Shown: positions 24,727 to 35,670, counted from the first letter of the stretch. The stretch is DNA of 64,000 nt from Thelonectria olida (GCA_020736575.1 JAGPYM010000050.1:115521-179520); one strand, 5' to 3'. A program made the numbers and translations. The notes: generated from the letters alone by a model not told the origin.

Positions 24727-25599
24727 ATGTCTTTTAGTGAAGATGAACTGAAGCTAAGTGGAGGGGTCGCTGTCATTACGGGAGCTGGAGGGGGCATTGG
24801 GTCTGGACTGGCACGGCGTGCTGGTCAACTGGGCATGACAGTGATTGTTGCGGACATCTCGATCGAGAAAGCAGAAAAGGTCGCAAGCAATATTCTGAAC
24901 TCAGATGGCAAGGCAGAAGCTATCGTGGTGGACGTCTCGCAGCCTAAGGAGCTCGACCGCTTGGCTGATTATGTCTTTGGCAAATATGGAAGCGTCAGAC
25001 TGCTCGTGAATAATGCCGGTATCGAGACATTGGGTTTCTGCTGGGAAGTCTCAACGGCACAATGGGAATCGACTTTAAATGTCAACATCCACGGCGTCAT
25101 TCATGGTGTCCGAGCATTCGTCCCACGAATGCTAGCGATGAAGGAGGAATGCTGGATCGCCAATTTATCCAGCTCTGGTGCATTTGCCGTAATGCCCACC
25201 CAGGGAGCATACATCATGACAAAGCATGCGGTGCAATCTTTCACGGAAGGCCTCTTTCTTGATTTGAAGCTCATTGGAGCCCCGATTCATGTCTCCTCCG
25301 TCATCCCAGGCCTGATGCGAACAGGGATCTTTGATGCTACATCGGACCCTCCACCTACGGACGTCGGCGGATGCCAATTGAGGGCTTACCAGCAGGCCAT
25401 GGCGGAAATGGCCAGGGACTGTGGTATGGATGTCAAGCAGGGAAGCGAAATTATTCTGAAGAACGTCGCTGCCGGCGAGTTTTGGGTATCGACTCATCCG
25501 GAAACGACGGCAAAGATCGTCGGGAGCCGCATCGAGTTCCTGAAGGACCAAAAGAACCCAGAAATTATGCCTGGATCAAAACATCTCCTCGACTATTAG
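24727..25599 (+). CDS. Short-chain dehydrogenase/reductase 2
   Basis: Classical SDR, single exon, 290 residues, predicted to interconvert an alcohol and a ketone with NAD(H) or NADP(H). Cofactor motif TGAGGGIGSG (about residues 19-28), acidic residue in VVADIS at the end of strand 2 (favouring NAD), NNAGIE, catalytic Ser in NLSSSG and Tyr/Lys in YIMTKH. The start at 24727 puts the fold at normal spacing; upstream in-frame codons would only add an unlikely leader. It lies between BVMO 2 and the CoA ligase and has three TGACTC hexamers in its promoter. Making the ketone substrate for a BVMO is one plausible job; direction and substrate are not visible. Confidence 0.9.
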   Translation: MSFSEDELKLSGGVAVITGAGGGIGSGLARRAGQLGMTVIVADISIEKAEKVASNILNSDGKAEAIVVDVSQPKELDRLADYVFGKYGSVRLLVNNAGIETLGFCWEVSTAQWESTLNVNIHGVIHGVRAFVPRMLAMKEECWIANLSSSGAFAVMPTQGAYIMTKHAVQSFTEGLFLDLKLIGAPIHVSSVIPGLMRTGIFDATSDPPPTDVGGCQLRAYQQAMAEMARDCGMDVKQGSEIILKNVAAGEFWVSTHPETTAKIVGSRIEFLKDQKNPEIMPGSKHLLDY

Positions 25600-26035
25600 A
25601 TATTTCTAGGGGTATCACCTGACTCTGGGAAGTTCTATACAATACATTCCCGAATCTGCTACATCAAACCATGAATACTTAGTATCCCATATTCGTCTCC
25701 GAGTTTCTAGCGAAGAAGCAAGGCCTCGCCCAATTTCCGTAGAGCCATATAAAAAAAAAAAGTTTTCCTCATGGCGAACATCTCTTAAGTGCTAGTAAGA
25801 AGCACGGCACCATCGAGAAATCAATACGTCAACACGAATTAGATTAGCAGTCGCTTATACCGCCTCACCCCAATGAGACGCTACGTTACATGACAGAACG
25901 AGGTCGGCTATCTATTTGTCCCTTTGGGATAGGGAAGAGATCCACACCACAGCTTGGATAATTGCCAATAACCGAAACGCATTGAACTGTTGATTCGCAC
26001 CGAAGAGCGCACGTCAATGATCGCACCTTCCTCCA
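25600..26035. other. Intergenic between converging SDR 2 and CoA ligase
   Basis: Two genes end here tail to tail. A run of 11 A sits at about 25751-25761. No gene or repeat is recognised. Confidence 0.5.
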
Positions 26036-28093
26036 TCATAGTTTGGCTAATTTGTGCTTCTCTGCCTTCAACTTGTCTTGCCATCTTGCCTTCAGCGATC
26101 TTCGTAAAATCTTTCCGGAAGCACTCTTTGGGATTGCGTCCACAAATTCCACTCCGCCAGCAAGCCACTTATGCCGAGCCTTGTGACGTTTGACATATTG
26201 CTTGAGAACGCTTTCTGTCTCTTCATTGCGTCTTACTTCAGGATATACGACGATATACGCCCTGGGAACTTCCCCGGAATAATCGTCTGGTATTCCTACA
26301 ATTGCCGCATCGTAAACTTTAGGATGACCAAGCAGCAAATCCTCAAGCTCAGCGGGAGCAATACCGAAGCCACGAACCTAGATATCAAGTTGTTACTAGA
26401 ACCGTTTTGAGACGCAGTGTGCGACGCACCTTGATCATCTCCTTAAGCCGGTCATGGATTGTGATAAAACCTTCAGCATCGATGGATCCTAAATCGCCAG
26501 TGTGCAAATATCCATCAGGGCCAAAGCTTTCTGCTGTTTCTGCGGAGTTATTCAAATATCCCATTGAAACTTGGGGCCCTCGCGCCCAGATCTGTCACTG
26601 AATCAGCCTATGGTTGCTTTTTTCTCCTCTAACGCCTTACCTCTCCGCTTTCACCCACAGCCACGTCCTGTTTTGTCTCGGGATCTATAATGCGAATCTC
26701 AGTCCCAGCAACGATCTTTCCCACCTTGGTGGCATTGTCCCAAGTAGCTAAGCCTGGAGGCGTGACAGTGAGGCATGAAGTGCTCTCGGTCATCCCCCAA
26801 GCTTGTCGAATTGCCACACGTGGAAACCGGGCAGATAGCTGAGCAATTATTTGCTCTGCAAGGGGTGCTGCACCAGTGTTGAATTGAACCACAAACGAGA
26901 GATCGTATTCTTTGACGATGGAATCGTTGAGGAAGCGAATGAGAAGAGCTGGTGGTGATGCCAGGCGTTAGCTAGAATCCAGGAACTGCAGTTGTGAACT
27001 CGACGGGACAAGGAATCTGGTTTGCATACGTGGTACGACCCATAGCTCATTGCAGGTGTATTTAACAACCGTATTCAACATATTTCTCATGTTAAATCTA
27101 TCCATCAGAACAACATCCTGTTCGAGAACAACTGGAAGGTGGATAAGATGAACGAGGCCCGTGACTACCCGAGTTAGCATCCTTTCAGTGTTCGCCCCGT
27201 TCAGTGCAACGACAACTTTACATACTGTGGTAGAATGGAAGTACCCCAAGGACTGTAGTTTGTTTTGAAGAGGGACTTAGTTGCCGCATCTGACAAAGCT
27301 GGCTAATAATGTTGGTGTGCGAGATCATAACCTGTATCAGCATTCATTCATCAGCTACTCCCCTTCCAGTCTCCAGACAGATAAATCGCCCTTTATGACA
27401 TTTGCATTCAAATGGGGATTTTGCAGGGTACCATACCGCTTTTGGCCGGCCAGTTGTGCCAGAAGTGAAGGAAAGAAATGCACAGGCTGCAGAAGCATTT
27501 TCCGCAGGCGTCCATTCTTCGACGAATTTGGAGGGTCCCAGATTCTTGCCGTACTCGATCAGTCCTTGAATTGAATCTTTTCTTTCAGGAGTGTCATCAA
27601 GGCAGATGATTCTCTCATCAGCAAGTCCCACCATCTGGCAAGCCTCGCGTACCTGACCCAAAGCACTTCCGCTTGTAAACACCATGACGGTACTTGAGGC
27701 TTGGAAGAAGTAAGATAAGTCCTTTGCATTCGTCTCGTGAGGTAATGCGGCGACAATAGCTCCGAGGCGGCCTGCAGCGAACATAGCAATGGGGTACGAG
27801 GTCGAATTAGCGCTCACAATAGCCACAGTCTGATGGGCCTGCAGGCCATGTAGTTGCGCCAACGCTACGGATAGCCAGGTTGAATTATCTCGTGCGTCTT
27901 GGTATGTTAAAAGGCGTCCTGTTGTGGCATCTCGAAATCCGCGATCATCCGGCAGCTCGAGCGTCCCCTGAGAAGCAGTCTTTCTTGACAACAGCGCCGA
28001 CCCGAAGAGCCAGCTCCACACCGAAAGATTTGTTGGAACTATCTCAGTATGGGTTAATGCGTGGATGTAACAACCTGGAGTCAAGGTGGACAT
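26036..28093 (-). CDS. 4-coumarate-CoA-ligase-like acyl-CoA synthetase with PTS1 (AKL), 6 exons
   Basis: ATP-dependent activation of a carboxylic acid to its CoA thioester through an acyl-AMP, probably inside peroxisomes. Exons on the minus strand are 28093-27437, 27331-27226, 27164-27030, 26948-26641, 26591-26430 and 26377-26036; phases fit, 569 residues. The P-loop is SFTSGTTGRPKAV (about residues 207-219). A5 motif AWGMTEST, A7 YLHTGDLG, A8 KEMIKVRGFGIAP, and A10 PKSASGKILRR with the catalytic Lys are all present, so the enzyme looks active. The last three residues are AKL, a standard type 1 peroxisomal signal. Intron 1 is 105 bp, the others 49-81 bp. Two CTGACTC sites 13 bp apart lie about 240-255 bp upstream. 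In the cluster it would act after ester or lactone cleavage and feed beta-oxidation. Confidence 0.93.
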
Positions 28094-28616
28094 CGCTGTA
28101 GTGGCACTCTACTTGCACATACCTGGCTGAAGATAAGGCCCAGAATAAGTCATCTTGAGGGTTAAGTATTGTCTTGTAAAAATCACCTCTGATAGAGCTA
28201 TTAATCACGTAAGAGGAACTTTGCGCGCCAAAATGGAATTTCAAAGCTATTTGCTATATATAATAAAGATCTCGGAAACGACAATTTTGGCCGTGTTTTA
28301 CCTCGGGTTTTCCTTTGCCAAATTAGTTGACTGACTCACCTAACTGACTCAGGAGAAGGAACTAAAGGTGGGCGGGGTAGAGCTATTATAGCCCTATAAT
28401 CCATTGAGTAGAATAGCGAAGGTGACTTGGGGAGGGTTTAATAAAATCTAGCGCGGACATTCGATTTAATTTCCGAGTTAGCATACTCTTCTATTATTTA
28501 GAAAATAGTACTTTCCTTTATTTAACTTTAATATTAGATTTACCTTAAACTAATATGTATATTATACTAGTAAGGGGAGAATATGTACTTAATTAATATA
28601 AAATATAAAATAAATT
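28094..28616. promoter_or_regulatory. CoA ligase promoter region with paired CTGACTC
   Basis: CTGACTC at 28331-28337 and 28344-28350 forms a direct pair 13 bp apart. From about 28490 the sequence becomes A/T-rich and borders the broken oxidase gene. Confidence 0.45.
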
Positions 28617-29200
28617 AACGCCTCCCTCAATAGCGTTGCCTAGAACAGATCCTCCCCCTAGGTCAGGCACATCAACTTAGAGCTTGTCACGGTGGTTGTT
28701 ATCTACCAGGTATTGGTGGAGATCTGCGAACGAGACACCTGGCTCAACTAGGACATAAGCGCCGTCGACATCCACCTTGAGAATCTTGTTCATATGCCTG
28801 CCCAGGTTCAGGTCAACGGAGCCCGGAACCCAAGGGGCGGCACCGCCATAGCCAAGGTTGCGGCCAATGGAGAAAGGCCAGATGGGCACGTCGAATTCGT
28901 TGCACAGCTTAAGAATCGCCGGGACGTCAGGCACGTTGCGGGGATCAAACACTGCAGAAGCCACAAGGTGCTCCTTGCCAACGAGGTGGAACATGTCATG
29001 CGACTTTGCAGGGTCAAGGTAGTCCGCCTGGCTGAGCTGGTCAGTTGCAGAAATGATGGTGACCTTTTGGGCGCCGATGACATCTGTCGCTGCCCCAATA
29101 AACTTGCTGGAGGTGTCCATGTCGACGCCAGGAGGGAGAACCAAAGGAGTCCCAGACCGGCATTGGCTGCCTTGTTGGGCGTCCTCACGAGGTCAGCCAT
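28617..29200 (-). pseudogene. Broken vanillyl-alcohol-oxidase-like FAD oxidase (5' part only)
   Basis: The N-terminal FAD-binding part of a vanillyl-alcohol oxidase/4-cresol-type flavoprotein, which in intact form oxidises 4-substituted phenols. ATG at 29200. After about 15 codons the frame shifts near 29155; the second frame then runs with GRNLGYGGAAPWVPGS and NLGRHMNKIL, the FAD-binding block of this family. It stops at TAA 28677-28679, where relatives have Trp (TGG to TAA is two G-to-A changes, RIP-like). Beyond the stop the same frame still reads VDVPDLGGGSVLGNAI until about 28617, where AT-rich sequence replaces the gene. The substrate-binding half is absent. Intact members have about 560 residues. 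No splice repairs the shift. It suggests the cluster once handled a phenolic compound. Confidence 0.85.
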
Positions 29201-29516
29201 GGTGAAAATGCAGTGGTGTGGTTGGTGTCAAGACGGCTTGTTCTAGTGAGTCTGGAAACCGTGGATAGTCGTCCTATTCACTAGATATTTAAGCAACACG
29301 TCAAACCCATTGCCAGATGGATAGGACAGTCAATGTGTAGGGTAACACGGGCTGACCAGTGAGGGATGGCCGGGGTGGGGAATCTGCCGCCTCTCGAACA
29401 AGAAAACTATAATGGATCTGCTTGATTACAATTACGCATATTAACTGGAAATTCACTTGGCTATTAGAACCCGAGCTAGCTAGCGAGGCTTCTAATAATA
29501 AGGCAGAGTTTTCCAA
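29201..29516. other. Upstream flank of the broken oxidase
   Basis: Ordinary base composition, no gene recognised; would have held the promoter of the broken oxidase. It ends abruptly at the AT block. Confidence 0.45.
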
Positions 29517-31075
29517 TTTAAGCTTTATTATATAAGTATAAATATTAAAAGTAATAAATAGTAAACTTATTATTTACTTATAACTAGCTATAATAAGTTG
29601 TTTTAAATTTAATATATAAGGGTTTTATATATTTAAATTTTAATAGTATATAATTAATTTATACATATATTATATATTTAAAATATAATTTTTTTTAAAT
29701 AAGTTAATTTATTATATTTTATTAAAATTTTAAGTTTTATATAAATTAATTTATTAGCTATTATAAAATGTTATAAAAATAATAGTAAATAGTTATAAAA
29801 ATATTATTTTATATAGTATTTTTTTAAATTATAATTAAAATATAAATGTTTTAAATTAAATTTTATATATTATAATTATATTTATTATTATTAAAAAAGC
29901 AAATAATTTAAATATATAATAAAAGTTAATATTAGTTAAACTCTAGCTTTATATTTATTATAATAAGCTTTTTAATAGAGCTTATAATTAGTTTTAAAAT
30001 AAAAGTTTTTATTAAAAGCTTTTAATATAAAAATCCCTTTTTATTTAATTCTAGTTTATATAACTTAACTAATAATATAATATATAATAGTTAAAATACT
30101 TAACTTTTTAATAATTAAATATAAAATAATTTAACTAAATAATACAAGCTATATAACTATTTAATATATATTAAAATATATAAATTTCCTTAAATATATT
30201 AAACTAATAAAAGATTTTAATAAGTATTTAAAAAAGTTATAACTTTTAAATATTTTTATACTATTTAATATAAATATACTATTAAATATTAATTAAAAAG
30301 TTAATTTAATTATTTTAAATTATAAGATTTTAATTAAAAGACTTAATATATATTAATATTATTATAAATTTTTTATATAGAAAGTTAAAAACCTTATATA
30401 ATTTTTTAAAAGGGAAAAAAAAACTATTTTAATAAAAATAATAAAGAGTTTATTAAAATAATTTAATTAAATACTTATAAGTTATAACTTTAAAAGCTAT
30501 TATATATAAGAAATTATAATTTAAATAGTTATTTAAAAGAATATAAAGGAAAATGTAAAAATAAAAAGTAAGTTAAATAAATATAAAAATTAAAAAAGTA
30601 AAAGGCTAAAAAAGTTAAATAAAAAAGAAAAGTTTAAAAAAGGTTAAAATATATTTAAAAGTTTATATAAGAATAAAAATTACTAATTTTAAAAATTAAA
30701 CTTTTTATAAAATTAGCTTAAAATTAAAAAAAATATAAATTTAATAATTTTAAAAGTTAATTAATAAATTATACTTTTTAATTAAAAGAATATATTAAAT
30801 TAAAAGTATATTAAAATATTAAAGCTTAAAAAGATTATATAAAAAATAGAAAATTATTAAAACTAATTTAATAGGAACTTAATAACCCTTTATCTAGCTA
30901 GTATATATTAAAAAGAAAAGAAAAGCTAAACCTTCCCAATTTTAAAAAGTATATATTATAATAAATACATATATAATATATATATATTTAAAGTTATTAA
31001 TTAGTTATATAATCTGTCTAACAATTAAATACGTACTACCTTTTATATTACAGCTCGTTATTAGACATTTCTTTT
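29517..31075. repeat. AT-rich block, RIP-like decayed repeats
   Basis: About 1.56 kb with almost no C or G and stop codons in all frames. From about 29905 it matches, in the same orientation, the end of the inverted-repeat element described at 56990-58600 and the copy starting at 62635. The stretch 30220-30540 is close to 63470-63790 over more than 300 bp. No gene. Confidence 0.8.
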
Positions 31076-31232
31076 AAAGTAGGGTAAGCCCACCTCTACC
31101 TATCCTTACTAGCAGCTCCACGGCTTGAGTTCTCATAGCACTAGTTTTTCCTGTAATATACTGCTCATGGGTATGTAAAGTAGTAGATAGTATTTACTAA
31201 CTTAGAGATAGAATGTAGGACTCCGGGCCACC

Positions 31233-32207
31233 TTAGTTTGAATGATATAAACGCTGGTGCTTTAGGAGGTTGTCTTTTCTAGTAAACCTTTCCGTACACA
31301 ATGAACATGGGAAATACTTCCGATGCTCGCGGCCCTCGTGGGTCTCTTTGTGCTTTTTCATACAGCTCTGGGAACCCATCCTCTTATCACAACGCGGGCA
31401 TAAAACGGGCTTTTCGACTTTTCGTATATGTTTCCTTAAGCTGTTAGATTAAATAAAGATGCATCTTAAGAGACTAGGAACTGACTTTCTGTCTCGATCG
31501 GTTTTGAAGGTTTCCTCGCAACCAGACCGATTACATTGGAACATGCCATCCACGATTAACTCACCCTTTTCAGGGTAACTTAATCGTAATTCGTCAAAAT
31601 CTTTGCCTGTTTCACCCCGTGTACGAATTTCAGTGTAGTTCGCAGAGTAAAACGAGTGTGTATTAGGGTTAACTTGAACAGCTGCCCCAGTAGAAACATC
31701 TGTGGAATGGGAACAAATCGGATTGATCAACGTAGATTGCCCATTCTACAGAGTGGAAAATGCAATTTGTTGATCCCCCGAATGCCCATGGTCCAGGAGT
31801 GCTTCGCCCGAAATAGCCTGGTGAAAAGGAGTGTCATCGAAACCCGAGAGGGAAGAGGTAGCATGAAAAGAATGAATTGAGGACGAATGTTCTGGTACGC
31901 TGCAATCCAGAAATGGCTCGCTGTGCCAGTTGAGTGGAAAGTCCAGATCCGAAGGTTCAGTGATTGGTGGCTGGTTAAGATCCGGAGGGAAATCTCCACA
32001 ATCTTGACTCAGATACCCGCTTGTACAAACATCAATTATCGGGTCACTAATCAGGTCTGGAGGAAGATATCAGTAAGTATTTAGTTCGCAGCGCTGCTAG
32101 ATGAGGTGCAAACCTTGAGACGGATGAGACGGATGAGACAAGCCCACGGCAGCATTGAACCCCGTGAACCTGTCTCTGTCGTCGAAACTAGTAGGCTGTC
32201 GGCTCAT
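31233..32207 (-). pseudogene. C2H2 zinc-finger protein gene with one internal stop codon, 3 exons
   Basis: Probable transcription factor gene disabled by a single nonsense codon. Exons on the minus strand are 32207-32114, 32056-31486 and 31440-31233; the total is divisible by three (290 codons plus stop), and only TAG at 31746-31748 breaks the frame. The codon would be CAG before a C-to-T change. Downstream are three C2H2-type fingers: FQCNRSGCEETF, then LCPRCDKRM with MKKHKETH, then FPCSLCTERF with LLKHQRLYH, ending four codons before the stop. Upstream is an acidic and Ser-rich segment. Treating GTAG at the stop as a donor shifts the frame and meets a stop soon after, so splicing does not rescue it. 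Intron lengths are 57 and 45 bp. It flanks the AT block, so leakage of RIP is a plausible cause. Confidence 0.75.
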
Positions 32208-32537
32208 GTATTTGTCAAGAACTCTCAGTAGCTTGCTGCACAAGATTACAGTCCTGGTAGCGAACACTCGGTCCCTTTATACTTATCGAATCCCGTAGCT
32301 TAGGACCAACCACCATTCAATCTAGTCAGCCACCGCTAAGAGCCTCGATGCTACTAGCACAATGGATGGTTGTGAGATGACTTGGCAATAACAACTATCA
32401 GCTAGCCAAAATCAGACCAACAGAATGGCTGATGGCATTGAGAATCCGGCCCGGATGGTGAAACTGAAGAACAGCCAACTAGATGTAAGTTTGGATATGA
32501 TTATTGGGTGACGTTGATGGGCCGCCTCGCAGTCCTG
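32208..32537. other. Intergenic upstream of the C2H2 gene
   Basis: Ordinary composition; should hold the promoter of the zinc-finger gene. No gene recognised. Confidence 0.45.
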
Positions 32538-32679
32538 CAGCAGGAGGCAGACCAGGAGGCAGACCAGGACGCAGACCAGGAGGCAGACCAGGAGGCAGAC
32601 CAGGAGGCAGACCAGGACGCAGACCAGGAGGCAGACCAGGAGGCAGACCAGGACGCAGCAGGAGGCAGACCAGGACGCA
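32538..32679. repeat. 12-bp minisatellite
   Basis: About 11 head-to-tail copies of the unit GCAGACCAGGAG or GCAGACCAGGAC, with one shortened copy near 32658. Two frames stay open through it (reading GGRPGGRPG or DQEADQDADQ) but only because the unit length is a multiple of three; neither extends into recognisable protein. Confidence 0.9.
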
Positions 32680-33181
32680 AACTAAAAACGGTTCACCGAG
32701 AGCCTATTGGTAGAGTTTGTTCGGCTGTACGCGACTTGCATGCATAGTGGGTCAATCAGAGAGGTATTACGCCCGCAAGCGACCTCTCGACCCGCTCCGA
32801 TAAGAAGCTTCGCCCCAACAGTGTCCCTAAAGTGTAGTAATCGAGAGCCTCGTTCCAGATTTCAAAAGCCCTCGCATCAATATCCCTACTTTGCTCATCA
32901 TGGTTGTCTCCTATCAGGTTATGGCAAGGCATCATAGACTAATAAACAGTCCTTGTCCGGAACATTGCACTCGTCATGTGAGGAAGAATGTTGAAAGCAG
33001 TGAGTTAGTGCTGAGTGTAAAAATGAGGCGTGCAATCGACTGGTGGGTAGAGTAAGAGGAACGTTCTCCATACTATATTTAACAGCTGGCTTGAACAGCC
33101 CCAGCTCAGCCCTTCCCTATGCTGTTCAATTTACCTTTTATTTGTCTTCTTTTCTGGGATTTCAAACCTTACCTATGCACC
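32680..33181. other. Upstream region of the deaminase-like gene
   Basis: No gene recognised. A possible alternative start for the next gene lies at 33119, in frame, which would add a hydrophobic 21-residue leader. Confidence 0.4.
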
Positions 33182-34790
33182 ATGGGAAAAGGTCCGCCAC
33201 GGCTTGACAAATACAGGCGGCTTATTGCAAGATTCTACGAGGCACTGATTCTCTTATCAATTGTGCAAAAGGTCCAGGGTCCTCACATCATCGCTAGCCA
33301 TTATGATGCAACCTTGACGGCTTCTCGACGCAGGTTTATTAAGAACCTCGCATTCATTTGCGACAGTGACAAAGGGGGGGAACAGACTAGCTCCATAGCC
33401 ATCCAAGAATGTGAAAACTGCTTCAGATTCTGGCTGGCTTCGAACGGTCAAGGGAATCACAAAGCAGCTCAATCGAGTCCTGAAAAGGCCGATTTCCTCA
33501 AAGCGATCTTAAGAAGGCTTCAGAGCGCACCAACCCTCAGCGAGTCTCAGCGGAAGAATGAAGAAGGCTTGATTTCGAAAGATTGCGCAATATTCGCTAG
33601 GCGAAGATTGAAAAAGGAGAGTAGGATCCTGGCTAACACGGTCGAGAAATACCTTGATCAATGCGGCAATGTAAGCCTTGGTCATGAAGGTCATGAAGAT
33701 CTGACCAGAGTAGGTAAAGAATGCCAAAAATCATCAGACACTGACACCATGCTAAACTAAGATCAGAAATCGAAGGCTTGAAGTCTTGGTTACAACAGTT
33801 CGGGTCCAATGCACCGGATAATGGGTACCAGACGTGCCTAGTCGCCTACAACGCGCGAAACGATCCACAAATGCAGACTCTTCGAAAACTCAGCCACGAA
33901 ATGATTGATTCCATACCTCCCCCGTCCGTGATAGTGGCATGCCGTACAATCAGGCACTTTGTTGGTCGATTAGCCGACCACATTCGAGTTCCCAAGCAAC
34001 TTGTCGAGGATGCTATGCGGATGGGGCATATCCTCGATGTCCATGAGGTCACCGCGGTTGAGCAGCCTATTTGCGAAACGGCACCAGGGATTGACTCGCA
34101 TACGACGTTGGATGGACTTCTCACGCGAATGTTCAAGGATGGAGACAAGAACCTACCTGATACCCAACTGTGTATCTCCCGATTAAATCAGCAGGTTGGC
34201 CTCGAAGCCAGGATCAAAGAACAATACAGCAAGTTGACAGATAAACCCCCACTCGTCCATTCTGAAGTTCAGATGCTGGAGCATTTCCATCGAAATAAGT
34301 TGGTATATGCCGAAAACGATCGCTTTGTGGGTACCAGCAAGCTTTCTTGTTTCTGCTGCAGGCTCTACTTCCGCCATCATCCGTCCAGACCGGTCGAGCC
34401 CGATTCCCACGAAGAGGTGTATCTGAGCTGGGGACCGATCAAGCTTCCTAGAGGTTCCAATGACCTCGGGTTCATAGAACAGAGGGACATTCTGAACCTT
34501 GTTATTCACGATGTTCGCAAACCGACATTGCAAAGCCTACGAAATACGGTTTCCCCGCAATTTCATCATCCAAATTCCATAACTGGGTTGTCTCAGTCTC
34601 AAAATAACGTGCCGCTCAACACTGCCGATGGTGAAAATGTCAGAACACATGAAACGCAAAGATCATGTTAGTCCACCAATTACTTCGTGAATGGGACTTA
34701 TATGGACTTTGGTTTGCTAATTCGTTCTGTGCAGTTGAGTCTACAACAAGCGAATCGGACGTGGACTCTGAGGGCGGTGTTAGATTATAA
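33182..34790 (+). CDS. OTT_1508-like deaminase family protein, 3 exons
   Basis: Member of a fungal group related to nucleic-acid and nucleotide deaminases (OTT_1508-like); its substrate is not known. Exons are 33182-33713, 33767-34666 and 34735-34790, giving 495 residues with consistent phases. The zinc-site pattern is HSEVQMLEHF (His-x-Glu, about residue 341) followed 27-30 residues later by SKLSCFCCRLYF, supplying the paired Cys. The N-terminal 300 residues are helical and unassigned. The last small exon adds an acidic Ser-rich tail, after which the stop is at 34788. ATG 33182 was preferred because 33119 would add a leader like a membrane anchor; either is possible. The gene lies head to tail with a P-loop ATPase gene 880 bp downstream. 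Confidence 0.72.
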
Positions 34791-35670
34791 CGAATATTAT
34801 ATTGACCTGTCGATCAGTTTTGGTGTCTTTGTTTTCCGTTTCCTTCAGCGGCCCATCCCCTTGATAGTCCTCTGGACGGATCTTCTCCATCCGGTTGCTA
34901 GGCGCAGGTGTAACAATTTTCAAGAGTTTCTCATTCGCGCTGGACGTACCATACAACCACCACTCGAAGAAATAGTTTTACTAACTGCTTTGATGGGATG
35001 ACGAACCCTTTGTCGTAGAATATGAACCTTAAGTCCAGTAACTGCACTGTACCGTAATCGTTGTGAATGAAAAAAAGATATTAGTCCCGCCTAACTTAAT
35101 AGAGCGCATATTTCTCGGCAAGCCACGAATCAAGAGTTCAGTCACTTTATAGCGATTCAAAGGGCTTTGTACATAGTGTTATTGGTTATAAAATCGCTTA
35201 AACGGTGCGTATCAAACCTTCACAGCGTACCATATATCTAACCTGAAAGGTATAGTCGGTGGCATGCAAGACCATCCCTTCTATTCCTCTCGAACCCGAC
35301 GTGCCCATTTTGCCTCATGTAGCTCGTGATAAGGAGTCTAGAATTGCTTTTGTCTAAGTCACCAATGATGTGTATGTGCTACTTGGGCTAAAGGAAATTC
35401 CAAGGGTGACCGTATGCGGGAGGCTGTCCACTTTCTCCTGGAGGCCCTCCAACTAACCCTTTAATTCACCGCCACTCTCAACCTTTCCATGGCTAACGCG
35501 TATGTTGGGTAGGGAGAGGACGTAGCGGAGCGATGCGTAGGTACTTATATTAAGGCCACGGTTTCCTTGATAAGTGCATCAAAGCTGCCTCCCCCATCAG
35601 TTACTTCCTATCATTTCTAACAGAACCCCTGGACATCAAATCAAGAAGAAAGCGACGTTTTTACAGAAAC
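34791..35670. other. Intergenic between deaminase and ATPase genes
   Basis: Ordinary composition. No conserved gene seen; the last part should be the promoter of the ATPase gene. Confidence 0.45.

Noticed and set aside
29140..29200. An intron to repair the frameshift in the vanillyl-alcohol-oxidase-like gene
   Set aside because: No donor and acceptor pair of usable length lies between the two frames, and later lesions remain.
31692..31746. An intron starting at GTAG over the internal stop of the C2H2 gene
   Set aside because: The splice puts the next exon in the wrong frame and meets a stop within about a dozen codons, before the fingers.
32504..32747. Repetitive proteins GGRPGGRPG or DQEADQDADQ read from the minisatellite
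   Set aside because: The frames exist only because the unit is 12 bp long; they lack a credible start region or downstream domain.
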